Positions 18,634 to 28,467 are shown, counted from the stretch's first letter. The stretch is DNA of 64,000 nt from Mucilaginibacter empetricola (GCF_024808665.1 NZ_JANUBZ010000002.1:688017-752016); one strand, 5' to 3'. Numbers and translations: made by a program. The notes: generated from the letters alone by a model not told the origin.

Positions 18634-19581
18634 GTGAAACAAAAAGGGATTAAGAAACTACTGAATAAATTTAATGCGGGTAAATGTTCGCCCGAAGAAC
18701 TGGAGATGCTTAAAACGCTGATGCAGGAACTCGAACAGGATAATGGCATTCCCATACAAACACAACGGCTAAAAGAACAAATCTGGGAGAGAATAGAAAT
18801 TGACCTTAATGGTTATAAAAAACCGCGTAGGTTAAATACCACGTGGCTAAAAGTTGCGGCGGTTCTTTTAATAACAACTGCCGCAGGTATTTTCTTTTCC
18901 CGGCTATTAAAAAAATCGAATAGCGATGCCTTGCAGGTAGCCTACCAAACCATTACTGCTCCGCGGGGAGAAATGCAAGAAATTGTTTTGCCAGACAGCA
19001 CCGTTGTGCATCTTAATGCAGCCAGTACAATAAAATTCCCTGTGGCTTTTGACGGAAAAAAGCGCGAACTGTTTTTATTGGAGGGTGAGGCCTATTTTGA
19101 AGTTCGGCATAATGCTAAACGCCCCTTTTTAGTGCACACCGGCAATGTTACTACCCAGGTATTGGGAACGAGCTTCAATATTAAATTTTATAAGGATTTA
19201 CCGGATTTACAGGTTTTTGTTAATAGTGGAAAAGTTGAGGTTCATGACCAGACACATACATTGGGTATGTATACACCACAGCAACTGTTAACTTATAACA
19301 AGTTGAAGGAAAGTTTTGTAAGGGGCAACACCTCAGACGATCATCTGCTGAGCTGGATGCATAGCGATCTGATTTTGGATAATGTTTCGTTTGCGGAAAT
19401 AGCAGTATATCTTGAAAACAGATACAATGTCAACTTTAAATATACCGGTAAAAAAGGTGTCCAGCAACGCTATTCGGTAAGATTTTCCAACAAATTAACC
19501 ATCCGCCAGGTGGTGGATATCTTGCAATTGATTGATGGAAGAAAATATCAGCTGAAAGGAAATAACCTAACTATTAAGTAG
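18634..19581 (+). CDS. FecR-family anti-sigma factor 1
   Basis: This inner-membrane regulator holds the sigma factor and transmits the signal from the STN domain of the outer-membrane SusC. The 315-residue protein starts at a GTG. It has an N-terminal cytoplasmic helical part (about 1-68), one membrane helix (about 71-90, VAAVLLITTAAGIFFSRLL), the FecR domain (ITAPRGEMQEIVLPDSTVVH, FLLEGEAYFEVRHNAKRPF, TQVLGTSFNIKFY) and a C-terminal DUF4974 domain (LILDNVSFAEIAVYLENRY). The gene order sigma, FecR, SusC is the standard one. Confidence 0.93.
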   Translation: MKQKGIKKLLNKFNAGKCSPEELEMLKTLMQELEQDNGIPIQTQRLKEQIWERIEIDLNGYKKPRRLNTTWLKVAAVLLITTAAGIFFSRLLKKSNSDALQVAYQTITAPRGEMQEIVLPDSTVVHLNAASTIKFPVAFDGKKRELFLLEGEAYFEVRHNAKRPFLVHTGNVTTQVLGTSFNIKFYKDLPDLQVFVNSGKVEVHDQTHTLGMYTPQQLLTYNKLKESFVRGNTSDDHLLSWMHSDLILDNVSFAEIAVYLENRYNVNFKYTGKKGVQQRYSVRFSNKLTIRQVVDILQLIDGRKYQLKGNNLTIK

Positions 19582-19687
19582 GATAAAGATAAACCAATGC
19601 CTGCGACAACAAGCATTGGCTAAATGGGTGTACCAGCCAAAATTAAAAACAAGCGGGCTGTTACAAATAATAACTAAAAACAAATAT

Positions 19688-22600
19688 ATGGAAAAACTTT
19701 TAACACAGATTTCTGAAAAGTTAATGATGGCAATTTTATTGCTCTTTATCTTTTTATCGTTAACGCCGGGCAGGGCCCGTGCAATGCAATCCACCTCTTT
19801 GGAACAGATAGTAACAGTCAGGTTCGGAGATGAAACACTTGATGTTTCTCTGGAAAAACTAAAAAAGGCAACCAGTACCATTGCTTTTAATTACAAGCTA
19901 AACGATGTTCAGGAGGTAAAAGTTAAAGCAGGAACATTTGTAAATAAACCACTTAGAGAGGTGCTGTCTGCATTGATGAAAAACACGCAGCTGGATTATA
20001 AAGAAAAATATAATACCATCATTATCTCCAAAAAAATCATCGCCCCGGTAGTAAATAAAATGACCGTCACCGGGACGGTTTCTGATAAGGAAGGCCCTTT
20101 AATGGGAGTTGTGGTTCGCAGCAAAACTTCTAATGCCGTTACTTCTACAGATGTAAATGGACATTTTGCGATAGCTGTTGAGGATGGTGATATATTGGTG
20201 TTCACTTATATTGGTTATAAAACCCTGGAAGTAGCTGCCGATCAATCACCGCTTAACATTGCCTTAAATACAGACGTTACCGGTTTGTCTGCCGTATTGG
20301 TAGTGGGTTATGGCACCCAAAAAAAGGCGGATGTTACAGGTGCTGTGGGCTCCCTAAAAGTTTCGGATGTTAAAGACCGTTCTGTCGGATCTGTTACCGA
20401 AATGTTGCAGGGACAGATTCCCGGTGTAACCGTTTTGAATGAAGGAGGCGATCCAACTTCGCTTCCAAGCATTCGCATACGTGGTCAAAGTTCATTCAAT
20501 AGTGAAGGGCCCTTAATGGTGGTTGACGGTACTATTTATACCGGCGGTCCGTTGGATCCTAATGATATTGCATCGATTGATGTGCTGAAAGATTCATACG
20601 CCGCAATTTATGGTGCAAAAGCAGCCGGAGGTGTGGTGCTGATCACAACAAAAAAAGGAAAGGCTGGCAAAACCAATTTAGATTTTACGGTTAAGACCGG
20701 CGTTCAAAATGCGAATCGTATTTTACAATCATTAAATGCCGCTGATTTTGCCGATGCTATTAACACTGCTTACGATAATGCAGGTTTGCCAAGGCTTGAT
20801 GCTTTTAATGCTACCATAAATCCTGATTCACGTATCACCCGTACCAACTGGAATGATGCTATTTTCAGAACCGGGATAATGCAGGAGTATAATCTTAACT
20901 TAACCGGTGGAAATGATAAATCTACTTTTTATGTTTCAGGCGGATATCGTAAAAATGAAGCTATCCTTTTAAATACCTATTCGGAACGTTATAATTTCAG
21001 GGTAAATTCTGACCATAAAATTAAGGATTGGTTAAGAATTGGTGAGAATATGTCTTACTCTTATAACAATGGCCAGGGTGCCAATACAAATGATGATTAC
21101 CAGGGAACCATCCTATCGGCTATCTTCTATCCACCCAATGCCACTATTTATAATCCAGACGGAAGCTTTGGCGGTGTACCCGCAAAGTATGCAGGTTCTT
21201 ATGGCGACGTAATTAACCCGGTAGCTTTTTTAAAGCGGCTAGATAATAGTGATGCTGTAAACAGTTTCACAATAAACCCTTACCTGGAAGTAACATTTCT
21301 AAAGGATTTTAAATTCCGCTCTAATCTTGGCATAACCAAAAATCTGGAAAGCATTAAACAATTTGATACCCGGATATTGGAGCCCGGTAAGCTGTTTTTT
21401 GATAACGAGCTTTTTCAGCAGCAAACAAATACCACCAATTTATTAGCTGAACAAACCCTTTCATATGATAAAATATTCGGCACTAAACATCATGTTAGTG
21501 CATTGGCCGGTTATACTTATGAAGATGACGTAAACGAGTTCTTCAGTGTAAATACAGATAATTATGTAAGCGAGGATCCTTCAGCGCGGTATATTGTCAA
21601 TGGATCACTTTATCCAAGCGGAACGCCTTTACAAGGTCAGAAAAATGAAATTGCGCTGATCTCTTATTTCGGGAGGGTTGGTTATGATTACGAAGGTAAA
21701 TATTTGATCAATGGGATTATCCGCCGCGATGCAACTTCACAGTTAAGCCAGCAATACCGCAGCCAAACTTATCCGGGCGTTTCTGCAGGATGGATAATCA
21801 GTAAAGAATCTTTCTTCCCTGATAAGGCATTTTTATCATTTGCCAAACTGAGGGCCAGTTATGGCCAATCAGGCAACCTTGCCGGCTTGCCTAATTTTCC
21901 AACATCTGTTTCCCTGAGCAAAACAACTGCATACCTGGGCAATCCGGCTGCATCAGTTACTGGCTATGCCATCAACGGCCTTTCGAATCCAGATTTAAAA
22001 TGGGAAAGAGCTGCTCAAACAGATATCGGTTTGGACCTTGGCTTTATGGATGGAAAATTAAATGTTAATGCCGATGTGTTTAAGAAAAAAAATACACAGT
22101 TTTTGTTTAGCCCGCCTGTAGCTGCAGTTTATGGCATTTCAAACCCGCCGTTTGTAAATGGTGGTGAGATACAGAATAAAGGGATTGAAATAGCTATTAA
22201 ATACCAGGATCATGCCGGAGACCTGCATTATAACTTTGCCTTGAATGGTTCTTATATTAAAAATAAGATTATTGATATACTGCTGGGAGAGGAAACTATT
22301 TTGGGTAATCCAACGGTAAGAGATAATCTTGTTCCGGTTGAATTGGTTCAGGGCAATCCGCTTTATTCGTTCTATGGATATCAAGATCTTGGTTTATTTC
22401 AGTCGCAAGCGGAAGTAAATGCTTATAAAAAACCGGATGGAACACTCATTCAGCCAAATGCCAAACCAGGCGATATAAAATTTGCAGCAAACAGTGCCGG
22501 GCAATTAGTAAAGTCATACCTGGGTACACCGTTCCCTAAATTTGATTATGGCTTTACATCTAACTTTACCTATAAATCATTTTACTTGAGCATCTTTTTG

Positions 22601-23026
22601 CAGGGCGTTGCCGGTAACAAATTGTTTAACGGGGTAAAATACACAGGTGATAATGCCTCTATACAAAACTATGACTTGCTGACCAGTGCTAAAAATGCCT
22701 GGACACCAAGCAACACCAATACCAATATACCAAGACTTAATGCCTCTGACCCGAACGGAAACTTCAGTAATGTATCCAGCTTTTATGTAGAGGATGGTTC
22801 ATACTTGCGTATTAAAAACGTAACATTTGGTTATAGCTTTTCAAAAGCACTTTGCGACAAATTGGGTATCAGAAATATCCGGGTGTATGCTGATGTGCAG
22901 AACCTGGTAACCTTTACCAAATATACCGGCCTTGACCCTGAAATAGGGATCAACCAGAATGGTGTTGATCTTGGGCTGTATCCGCAGGCAAGAATTATGA
23001 TGCTTGGTTTAAATGTTGGATTGTAA
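19688..23026 (+). CDS. SusC-family TonB-dependent transducer with STN signalling domain 1
   Basis: The frame is open from a TTG at 19616, but the ATG at 19688 (MEKLLTQISEKLMMAILLLF) gives a normal signal peptide and a 1112-residue protein, so I use that start. After the signal come an STN domain (TVRFGDETLDVSLEKLKKAT to LDYKEKYNTIIISKK, about 40-115), a carboxypeptidase-D-like domain (VTGTVSDKEGPLMGVVV), the plug (VVGYGTQKKADVTGAVG, IRGQSSFNSEGPLMVVDG, IDVLKDSYAAIYGAKAAGGV) and a beta-barrel ending MMLGLNVGL. The STN domain links it to the FecR and sigma factor just upstream. The imported ligand is unknown; the phosphodiesterase-phosphatase fusion downstream hints at a phosphorylated compound. 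Confidence 0.93.
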   Translation: MEKLLTQISEKLMMAILLLFIFLSLTPGRARAMQSTSLEQIVTVRFGDETLDVSLEKLKKATSTIAFNYKLNDVQEVKVKAGTFVNKPLREVLSALMKNTQLDYKEKYNTIIISKKIIAPVVNKMTVTGTVSDKEGPLMGVVVRSKTSNAVTSTDVNGHFAIAVEDGDILVFTYIGYKTLEVAADQSPLNIALNTDVTGLSAVLVVGYGTQKKADVTGAVGSLKVSDVKDRSVGSVTEMLQGQIPGVTVLNEGGDPTSLPSIRIRGQSSFNSEGPLMVVDGTIYTGGPLDPNDIASIDVLKDSYAAIYGAKAAGGVVLITTKKGKAGKTNLDFTVKTGVQNANRILQSLNAADFADAINTAYDNAGLPRLDAFNATINPDSRITRTNWNDAIFRTGIMQEYNLNLTGGNDKSTFYVSGGYRKNEAILLNTYSERYNFRVNSDHKIKDWLRIGENMSYSYNNGQGANTNDDYQGTILSAIFYPPNATIYNPDGSFGGVPAKYAGSYGDVINPVAFLKRLDNSDAVNSFTINPYLEVTFLKDFKFRSNLGITKNLESIKQFDTRILEPGKLFFDNELFQQQTNTTNLLAEQTLSYDKIFGTKHHVSALAGYTYEDDVNEFFSVNTDNYVSEDPSARYIVNGSLYPSGTPLQGQKNEIALISYFGRVGYDYEGKYLINGIIRRDATSQLSQQYRSQTYPGVSAGWIISKESFFPDKAFLSFAKLRASYGQSGNLAGLPNFPTSVSLSKTTAYLGNPAASVTGYAINGLSNPDLKWERAAQTDIGLDLGFMDGKLNVNADVFKKKNTQFLFSPPVAAVYGISNPPFVNGGEIQNKGIEIAIKYQDHAGDLHYNFALNGSYIKNKIIDILLGEETILGNPTVRDNLVPVELVQGNPLYSFYGYQDLGLFQSQAEVNAYKKPDGTLIQPNAKPGDIKFAANSAGQLVKSYLGTPFPKFDYGFTSNFTYKSFYLSIFLQGVAGNKLFNGVKYTGDNASIQNYDLLTSAKNAWTPSNTNTNIPRLNASDPNGNFSNVSSFYVEDGSYLRIKNVTFGYSFSKALCDKLGIRNIRVYADVQNLVTFTKYTGLDPEIGINQNGVDLGLYPQARIMMLGLNVGL

Positions 23027-23049
23027 AAACAATTGAAAAAAAAATTATC

Positions 23050-24570
23050 ATGAAAATTAAGAATATATATAAAGGGATTACTTTAGCAACCACGCTTATC
23101 ATCGGGATGTGGATGTCAGGCTGTAAAAAGGGAACTTTAGATGCTATAAAGCCTACTGGTACCCCAACTACTACCAATTTTTGGAAAACTGCCGATGATG
23201 CACAACAGGCGGCCAATGGTTTATATGATTTGCAGAGCAATGATGAAGACCTGTACGGCCGCGGCTTCTTCTGGTTTATAAATGCAAGCGATGATATGGT
23301 TGTGGGCCGTACTTCTGCCGATCGTCAAAACATCAAAAACTTTGTTTGTACCGGAAACGAGTCAAGTATTTACGCGCCTTGGTCAGCGCATTTTGAGGTA
23401 ATGAAAAGGGCCAATGATGTCATTGCCAATGTTCCGGGTATCGATATGGATCAGGCAACCAAAAACTTCATTCTTGGTCAGGCCTATTTTATTCATGCTA
23501 CTATGCACCTTGAAATTGCCGATCTTTATGGCAGCAACGCGCAAGGTGCTCCTGTTCAAAACCGGGCTAATCCTCTTGCATTTCCCTTGCAACTACCATC
23601 TGTGAAGGATAATTATGCTTATATAATTGCCGATTTGAAAAAGGCCGCTTCTCTTTTGCCTTATTTAAACCAGCTTGCAGCTACCGATTATGGAAGAGCA
23701 CATAAAACAGCTGCATGGGCTTATTTGGCTAAGGCCTACCTGCATGCTAAAGATTATCCTAATGCTGAAAAATATGCAGATTCGGTTATTTTAAGCGGTA
23801 AACACGCATTATTGCCAAACTATGCTGATGTATTTAAAATCGCCAACAATTATAGCACAGAATATATTTGGTCTGTTGGCAGCAGTCAATATGGCGAAAG
23901 CATCTTACCGGGAGCTATGCTGGAAAACAAAGGATGGGGTTTATATAATGGATTTGGATACTTTCAGCCAACTAAAGAACTGGTTGATGAATTTGAACCT
24001 GGTGATAAAAGATTGGCTACTACTATCCTGAAAAAAGGCGATACTTTTCAATACTTCGGACAAACTTATACTTATCCAATTGGAGGTGTTTCAAACAGTT
24101 TAACAGGCTATCAATTTAATAAATACATGGAGCCTTTTAGTTATGCCGGTGGAATTCACGTGAGCACAAACGGAAATGAGCCTTCAACAGATTTGAATGT
24201 ACCACTGCTTCGTTATGCTGAAGTGATTTTAATTAAAGCGGAAGCTGAAATTATGCAGGGAAAAAGTGGCGATGCGGAGATCAATATGGTCCGTCAACGC
24301 GCTGGTTTAGCTCCGGTATCGGGTGCAACTATGGTAAATTTAAAGCATGAACGCCGCGTTGAACTTGCCGGTGAATGGAGCGACCGAAATTTTGACCTGG
24401 TACGCTGGGGAGATGCGCAGGCTGTTTATGCCCAGCCATTACATGGGTCTGATGGATCAATAGTTTGGCCTGCCCGTAATTTTGTTCCGGCCAGAGACAA
24501 TGTATGGCCAATTCCACCAAATGATATACAAATAAGCCAGGGGCAACTCAAGCAAAATGCAGGCTGGTAG
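23050..24570 (+). CDS. SusD-family surface lipoprotein 2
   Basis: The 506-residue protein starts with a lipoprotein signal (MWMSGCKKG, Cys at about residue 25). It has the SusD helical scaffold (FILGQAYFIHATMHLEIADLYG, AYIIADLKKAASLLPYL, RAHKTAAWAYLAKAYLHAKD) and the C-terminal VRQRAGLAPV, RRVELAGEWSDRNFDLVRWG and LKQNAGW ending. It begins 24 bases after the SusC stop and forms its partner. A hairpin follows the stop, so most transcripts probably end there. Confidence 0.94.
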   Translation: MKIKNIYKGITLATTLIIGMWMSGCKKGTLDAIKPTGTPTTTNFWKTADDAQQAANGLYDLQSNDEDLYGRGFFWFINASDDMVVGRTSADRQNIKNFVCTGNESSIYAPWSAHFEVMKRANDVIANVPGIDMDQATKNFILGQAYFIHATMHLEIADLYGSNAQGAPVQNRANPLAFPLQLPSVKDNYAYIIADLKKAASLLPYLNQLAATDYGRAHKTAAWAYLAKAYLHAKDYPNAEKYADSVILSGKHALLPNYADVFKIANNYSTEYIWSVGSSQYGESILPGAMLENKGWGLYNGFGYFQPTKELVDEFEPGDKRLATTILKKGDTFQYFGQTYTYPIGGVSNSLTGYQFNKYMEPFSYAGGIHVSTNGNEPSTDLNVPLLRYAEVILIKAEAEIMQGKSGDAEINMVRQRAGLAPVSGATMVNLKHERRVELAGEWSDRNFDLVRWGDAQAVYAQPLHGSDGSIVWPARNFVPARDNVWPIPPNDIQISQGQLKQNAGW

Positions 24571-24583
24571 TATAATGTAAAAT

Positions 24584-24609
24584 AAAAACCGGGGATAACC
24601 CCGGTTTTT
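24584..24609 (+). terminator. Terminator between SusD 2 and the phosphodiesterase-phosphatase gene
   Basis: A perfect 11-bp stem, AAAAACCGGGG to CCCCGGTTTTT, closes on a 4-base loop ATAA. It lies 17 bases before the next ATG (24626), so that gene depends on read-through or a promoter inside this stretch. Confidence 0.75.
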
Positions 24610-24625
24610 CCATTAAAAAAATCAA

Positions 24626-26458
24626 ATGAAAAGCACTAAAATTATCGCACTGTTAGCGTTGATGGTAACAATTAACCAGTCAGTAAACGCGCAGATCAAA
24701 GCATATACCGTTGCAGATGCACATTCGCATAACGATTATAACAACAATATCCCTTTTTACAGGGCTTATGAAAAGGGTTTTGGTTCAATAGAAGCAGATG
24801 TGTATGCTGTTAACGGCAAATTAATGGTTGCTCATGATAAAAAAGATATAGTTGAAAGCCGGTCGTTGAAGATTTTATACACCGACCCATTAATTGAAAA
24901 GCTGGCGCACGATAAGCAAAGGAAATTAAGATTGCTAATTGAGATAAAAGAAGATTATAAAGCAGTTTTACCATTGGTGATCAGCGAATTGAAACCGCTT
25001 GAGCCTTATTTCTCTTACGCAGGGCATCCGGGCAGGCTTTCAATCGTATTAACAGGCGCGGTGCCGCCAGCTGCGGAGATGGTCAACTATCCCGATTGGA
25101 TTTCATTTGATGTTGATCACCTGGACGGATTTACTCCGGAGCAATGGAAAAAAATAGGTCTGGTAAGTTTTCCGTTTAGCAAGTATGTTCATTGGAATGG
25201 TAAAGGAGTACTAAATAGTGACGAGATTAGCAGGGTGAGCGCTGGTATTGACAGTGTACATGCCGCGGGTAAAATGATCCGCTTTTATGAAACTCCGGAT
25301 ACTAAAAGCAGCTGGCTTGCCCTTATCAGGTTAAAAGTGGATGTTATTGGTACGGATAAAGTAGAAGAACTTGGCGATTTTTTAAATAAAAAAGAAAAAG
25401 ATGAATACGTAGCTCCGCAACCATATGTAATATATCATCCAACTTATAAATCTGATGGGACCGTGAAGAAAGTTAAAAACATCATTTTATGTATAGGGGA
25501 TGGTATGGGCCTTTCGCAAATTTACGCTACCTATACCGCTAACAGGGGGCAACTGAATATCTTCCAGATACAAAATATTGGTTTTTCCATAACCAATTCG
25601 GCCGATGCCTACATTACTGATTCTGCTGCTGGGGGAACAGCCTTTGCATCCGGACAAAAAACAAATGACAGGGCAATAGGGGTTGATCCATCTGGTAAAC
25701 CATTAAAATCATTAGCAGATTATAGCGCCCAGGCAGGGAAGAAGACGGCTGATATTGTTGTATGTGAACTAACAGATGCCACACCTGCGGCTTTTTATGC
25801 GCATCAGTCAGAAAGGAGCAATGCAACAGCTATTGCAAGAGATATAACCTCATCGCCAGTTGATATCTTTTTAGGTTCGGCCTATAAGGATTTTACGGAA
25901 GAGGTAAACGGCGAAACACCAATTGATATCATGAAGAAAAGGGGATACACCGTTATTCGCAACTTTGATGATTTTTTAAAGTCGCCTGCAACAAAAATTC
26001 TTGGCTTAATGGATGACAGTGTTACCAGGCCTAAAATGAATGGCAGGGGAGACTATCTGCCATTGGCATTTAATAAAGTTACCAATACTTTTAAAAACAA
26101 TCCCAAAGGGTTTTTTATGATGATAGAAGGATCGCAAATTGACCATGGCGGCCATAGTAATAACCTGAAGCAGGTTATTACAGAAAACAGCGACTTTGAT
26201 AAGGTAGTAGGTGAAGCTCTAAAATTTGCTGATGAAGATGGAGAAACCCTGGTTATTGTAACAGCAGACCATGAAACAGGTGGCTTAAGCTTGCTGGATG
26301 GTAATATTGCTAAAGGATATGTTTGGGGCGATTTTAGTACCAATGATCACACAGGTACACCGGTGCCGGTATTTGCTTATGGGCCACATTCACTTGATTT
26401 TAGGGGCGTTTATAACAATACCGAGATATTTGTTAAGCTGTTACAACTAATTAAATAG
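24626..26458 (+). CDS. Secreted phosphodiesterase (PLC/GDPD-like) fused to alkaline phosphatase
   Basis: Two phosphate-releasing domains lie in one 610-residue secreted chain (signal peptide about 1-22). Residues 26-250 belong to the PI-PLC/GDPD superfamily (ADAHSHNDYNNNIPFYRA, SIEADVY, LMVAHD). Residues 280-610 are a PhoA-type alkaline phosphatase: metal site IGDGMG (Asp292), nucleophile TDSAAGG (Ser333), EGSQIDHGGHSN (Asp506, His507), TADHETGG (Asp548, His549) and a final DHTGTPVPVFAYGP histidine. The first domain would cut a phosphodiester and the second would free phosphate from the resulting monoester. All phosphatase ligands are present. It lies 55 bases after SusD 2 and shares a region with TTAA boxes; a phosphate-starvation role is an inference. 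Confidence 0.88.
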   Translation: MKSTKIIALLALMVTINQSVNAQIKAYTVADAHSHNDYNNNIPFYRAYEKGFGSIEADVYAVNGKLMVAHDKKDIVESRSLKILYTDPLIEKLAHDKQRKLRLLIEIKEDYKAVLPLVISELKPLEPYFSYAGHPGRLSIVLTGAVPPAAEMVNYPDWISFDVDHLDGFTPEQWKKIGLVSFPFSKYVHWNGKGVLNSDEISRVSAGIDSVHAAGKMIRFYETPDTKSSWLALIRLKVDVIGTDKVEELGDFLNKKEKDEYVAPQPYVIYHPTYKSDGTVKKVKNIILCIGDGMGLSQIYATYTANRGQLNIFQIQNIGFSITNSADAYITDSAAGGTAFASGQKTNDRAIGVDPSGKPLKSLADYSAQAGKKTADIVVCELTDATPAAFYAHQSERSNATAIARDITSSPVDIFLGSAYKDFTEEVNGETPIDIMKKRGYTVIRNFDDFLKSPATKILGLMDDSVTRPKMNGRGDYLPLAFNKVTNTFKNNPKGFFMMIEGSQIDHGGHSNNLKQVITENSDFDKVVGEALKFADEDGETLVIVTADHETGGLSLLDGNIAKGYVWGDFSTNDHTGTPVPVFAYGPHSLDFRGVYNNTEIFVKLLQLIK

Positions 26459-26547
26459 CATAACTATCGTAATAGCTTATCAATTTACGATCGGATTAGA
26501 CCGTATTACAATAGGCTAGTTAACTCATCAAACTAAGCAATGTTTGA

Positions 26548-26586
26548 AAAATGGAGGGATTAAATATTATTTAATCCCTCCATTTT
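26548..26586. terminator. Terminator between convergent genes
   Basis: A perfect 17-bp stem (26548-26564 with 26570-26586) closes on a 5-base loop. With A-runs on the left arm and T-runs on the right it could serve both the phosphatase gene and the LLM gene from the opposite strand. The rest of 26459-26742 has short open stretches on both strands that I do not recognise. Confidence 0.75.
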
Positions 26587-26742
26587 ATTTAACTCCAAAT
26601 CTATGTTAAAGTTTGGAGGTGAACTCTTTTGGGGTACACTTCAAATCAAAATGGCCTCTTTTCGCATATTTGAGCTGTTTTTCCAAACCACGACACAACG
26701 TTGCAATTCTGCATGAAAGTCGATACTTGCATAGTTTTTTGT

Positions 26743-27765
26743 TTAACGCCAACCTAACCCTGGTGCAACATGCTCTAAGATAGAAGACAGGACGTGCATA
26801 TTATAATCAGTACCTAATGTATTAGGTATTGTTAAAAGCACTGTATCTGCTTCTTGAATGGCTTCGTCTTTAGCCAGTTCTTTTATCAGCTGATCCGGTT
26901 CTGCAGCGTAGCTTTTTCCGAAAATTGCCCGCTTGTCGGCTTCGATATAGCCAATTTTGTCTGACCCATTAGCTTGTTGTCCAAACAAATGTCTGTCCTC
27001 ATCATTAACTAATGCAAAAATCGAACGGCTTACCGAAACCCTGGGCTCACGTTTGTGTCCGGCTTTTTTCCAGGCTTCCTTGTATAGCCTGATTTGCTCA
27101 GCCTGTTGTATATGGAAAGGTTTACCGTTTTCATCAAATTTTAAAGTAGAGCTTTGAAGATGCATACCATTTTCGGCCGCCCATATGGCCGTTGCATTGG
27201 AAGCGGCACCCCACCAGATCCGTTCACGTAGTCCCTTGGAGTAAGGTTCCAAATGTAATAAACCCGGAGGATTCGGAAACATAGGGTATGGGTTGGGTTT
27301 GGCAAACCCTGCTCCATTTAGCTTTCCCAAAAACTCCAATGCCTTCCGCCGGCCCATATCAGCGTCCGTTTCCCCGGCAGCCGGTTCATAACCGAAATAG
27401 CGCCAACCTTCTATCACCTGTTCAGGTGAACCTCTGCTGATACCTAATTGTAAACGTCCGCCTGAAATCAGATCAGCCGCTCCGGCGTCTTCCACCATAT
27501 ATAGCGGGTTCTCGTAACGCATGTCAATTACACCAGTACCGATCTCTATTTTTTTTGTTTTAGCACCTATAGCCGATAGCAAAGGAAAAGGTGATGCAAG
27601 TTGTGCCGCGAAATGGTGTACCCGAAAATATGCACCGTCAATGCCAATCTCTTCAGCAGCAATAGCCAGATCGATTGACTGAAGCAGCGTGTCACTTGCT
27701 GTACGGGTTTTATATGCGGGATGATTAGACCAATGGCCGAAAGATAAAAATCCTATTTTTTTCAT
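26743..27765 (-). CDS. LLM-class flavin-dependent oxidoreductase (luciferase-like)
   Basis: The protein belongs to the bacterial luciferase-like family, which uses reduced flavin for oxidations such as monooxygenation. An upstream frame begins at 27828, but the ATG at 27765 is preceded by AGGAAACTT and gives the family start MKKIGFLSFGHW, so I use it (340 residues). Visible blocks are LAIAAEEIGIDGAYFRVHHFA, EIGTGVIDMRYENPLYMVEDAGAAD, GGRLQLGISRGSPEQV and WWGAASNATAIWAAENGMH. The gene is notably GC-richer than the PUL genes around it and forms an island with the three next genes. The substrate is unknown. Confidence 0.88.
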   Translation of the reverse strand: MKKIGFLSFGHWSNHPAYKTRTASDTLLQSIDLAIAAEEIGIDGAYFRVHHFAAQLASPFPLLSAIGAKTKKIEIGTGVIDMRYENPLYMVEDAGAADLISGGRLQLGISRGSPEQVIEGWRYFGYEPAAGETDADMGRRKALEFLGKLNGAGFAKPNPYPMFPNPPGLLHLEPYSKGLRERIWWGAASNATAIWAAENGMHLQSSTLKFDENGKPFHIQQAEQIRLYKEAWKKAGHKREPRVSVSRSIFALVNDEDRHLFGQQANGSDKIGYIEADKRAIFGKSYAAEPDQLIKELAKDEAIQEADTVLLTIPNTLGTDYNMHVLSSILEHVAPGLGWR

Positions 27766-27901
27766 AAGTTTCCTGGGTAAAAAAACATTGCAAAGATAAC
27801 AATCAACCGTTAAGCAATTTGCGGGCAAGCAAACCGGCGATATAGATATGTCTTTAGCGAGACAAATCCTGTTTTATTAACAATTGTTATTTGCCCAGGT
27901 T

Positions 27902-27947
27902 AACGCACAAACGGCCTTTACGATATCGTAAAGGCCGTTTGTGCGTT
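27902..27947. repeat. 46-bp perfect palindrome
   Basis: Bases 27902-27924 are the exact reverse complement of 27925-27947, centred on CGATATCG. It lies between the LLM and ABM genes, both on the minus strand. It could be a terminator for the ABM gene (21-bp stem, GATATC turn), but no T-run follows on either side. Confidence 0.75.
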
Positions 27948-28022
27948 CGAATCCAATTTGCGAGTTAAAGACTGATAAACTGGATATTTCGGCAGACTAA
28001 ACCTTGCGCCAATAGCCAGGAT

Positions 28023-28316
28023 TTATTTAATTGCCAGTAAGTCTACTTTTTCGATTACCGGACTGGTGGCTAACAACTCCGGCGCTTTAGCCATTAGTGC
28101 TTTGGCGATCTCGCCGCCCAGGTGGGCATTGCGGCCGGCCTCATCCGTAAAAGTGTCGAAAATACCGAAAGTGGATGGCCCGATTTGAAGAGCGTACCAA
28201 CGCACTGTTTCCGTTTCGGCTTGAGCCAAAGGCAAAGCGCTTTTTATGAAATCAGCTACTTCCTGTTCTTTGCCAGGTTTTGCTTCCAGGCGCGCGAGTA
28301 ATGCAAATTTTTCCAT
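28023..28316 (-). CDS. ABM-domain quinol monooxygenase-like protein
   Basis: The 97-residue protein has the ferredoxin-like ABM fold of YgiN-type quinol monooxygenases: FALLARLEAKPGKEQEVADF at the start, then ETVRWYALQIGPSTFGIFDTF, then DEAGRNAHLGGEIAKAL. Length and order match single-domain family members, which usually act as dimers on quinones or similar aromatics. Its start lies 92 bases from the GTGAACTAGTTCAC palindrome shared with the divergent Crp/Fnr gene, so that regulator probably controls it. A 6-bp hairpin at 28352-28369 lies in its presumed leader. Confidence 0.85.
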   Translation of the reverse strand: MEKFALLARLEAKPGKEQEVADFIKSALPLAQAETETVRWYALQIGPSTFGIFDTFTDEAGRNAHLGGEIAKALMAKAPELLATSPVIEKVDLLAIK

Positions 28317-28408
28317 GATGTTTATTTGTTGAATGCGTTAGAAAACCGTCCATCGGGATCAAGCCCGATAGCGGATGGCAAAAATACCCAACCTTCCCCT
28401 CAAAAAAG

Positions 28409-28422
28409 GTGAACTAGTTCAC
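28409..28422. promoter_or_regulatory. Candidate Crp/Fnr operator 1, GTGAACTAGTTCAC
   Basis: A perfect 14-bp palindrome lies in the 151-base divergent spacer between the ABM gene and the Crp/Fnr gene, 46 bases before the latter's ATG. A near-identical copy occurs at 29052. The size and two-fold symmetry fit a Crp/Fnr-family dimer. Confidence 0.6.
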
Positions 28423-28467
28423 AAAAGACGATTTATAGAAAATTGCGTTAATTTGTAATTTAACGCA

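Noticed and set aside
19616..19687. Upstream TTG start for STN-SusC 1
   Set aside because: It would put 24 residues before the signal peptide. The ATG at 19688 gives a normal secretion signal.
26600..26742. Short open stretches on both strands between the terminator and the LLM gene
   Set aside because: None has a recognisable product or start, and both strands look equally open. Calling a gene or transposase remnant would be guesswork.
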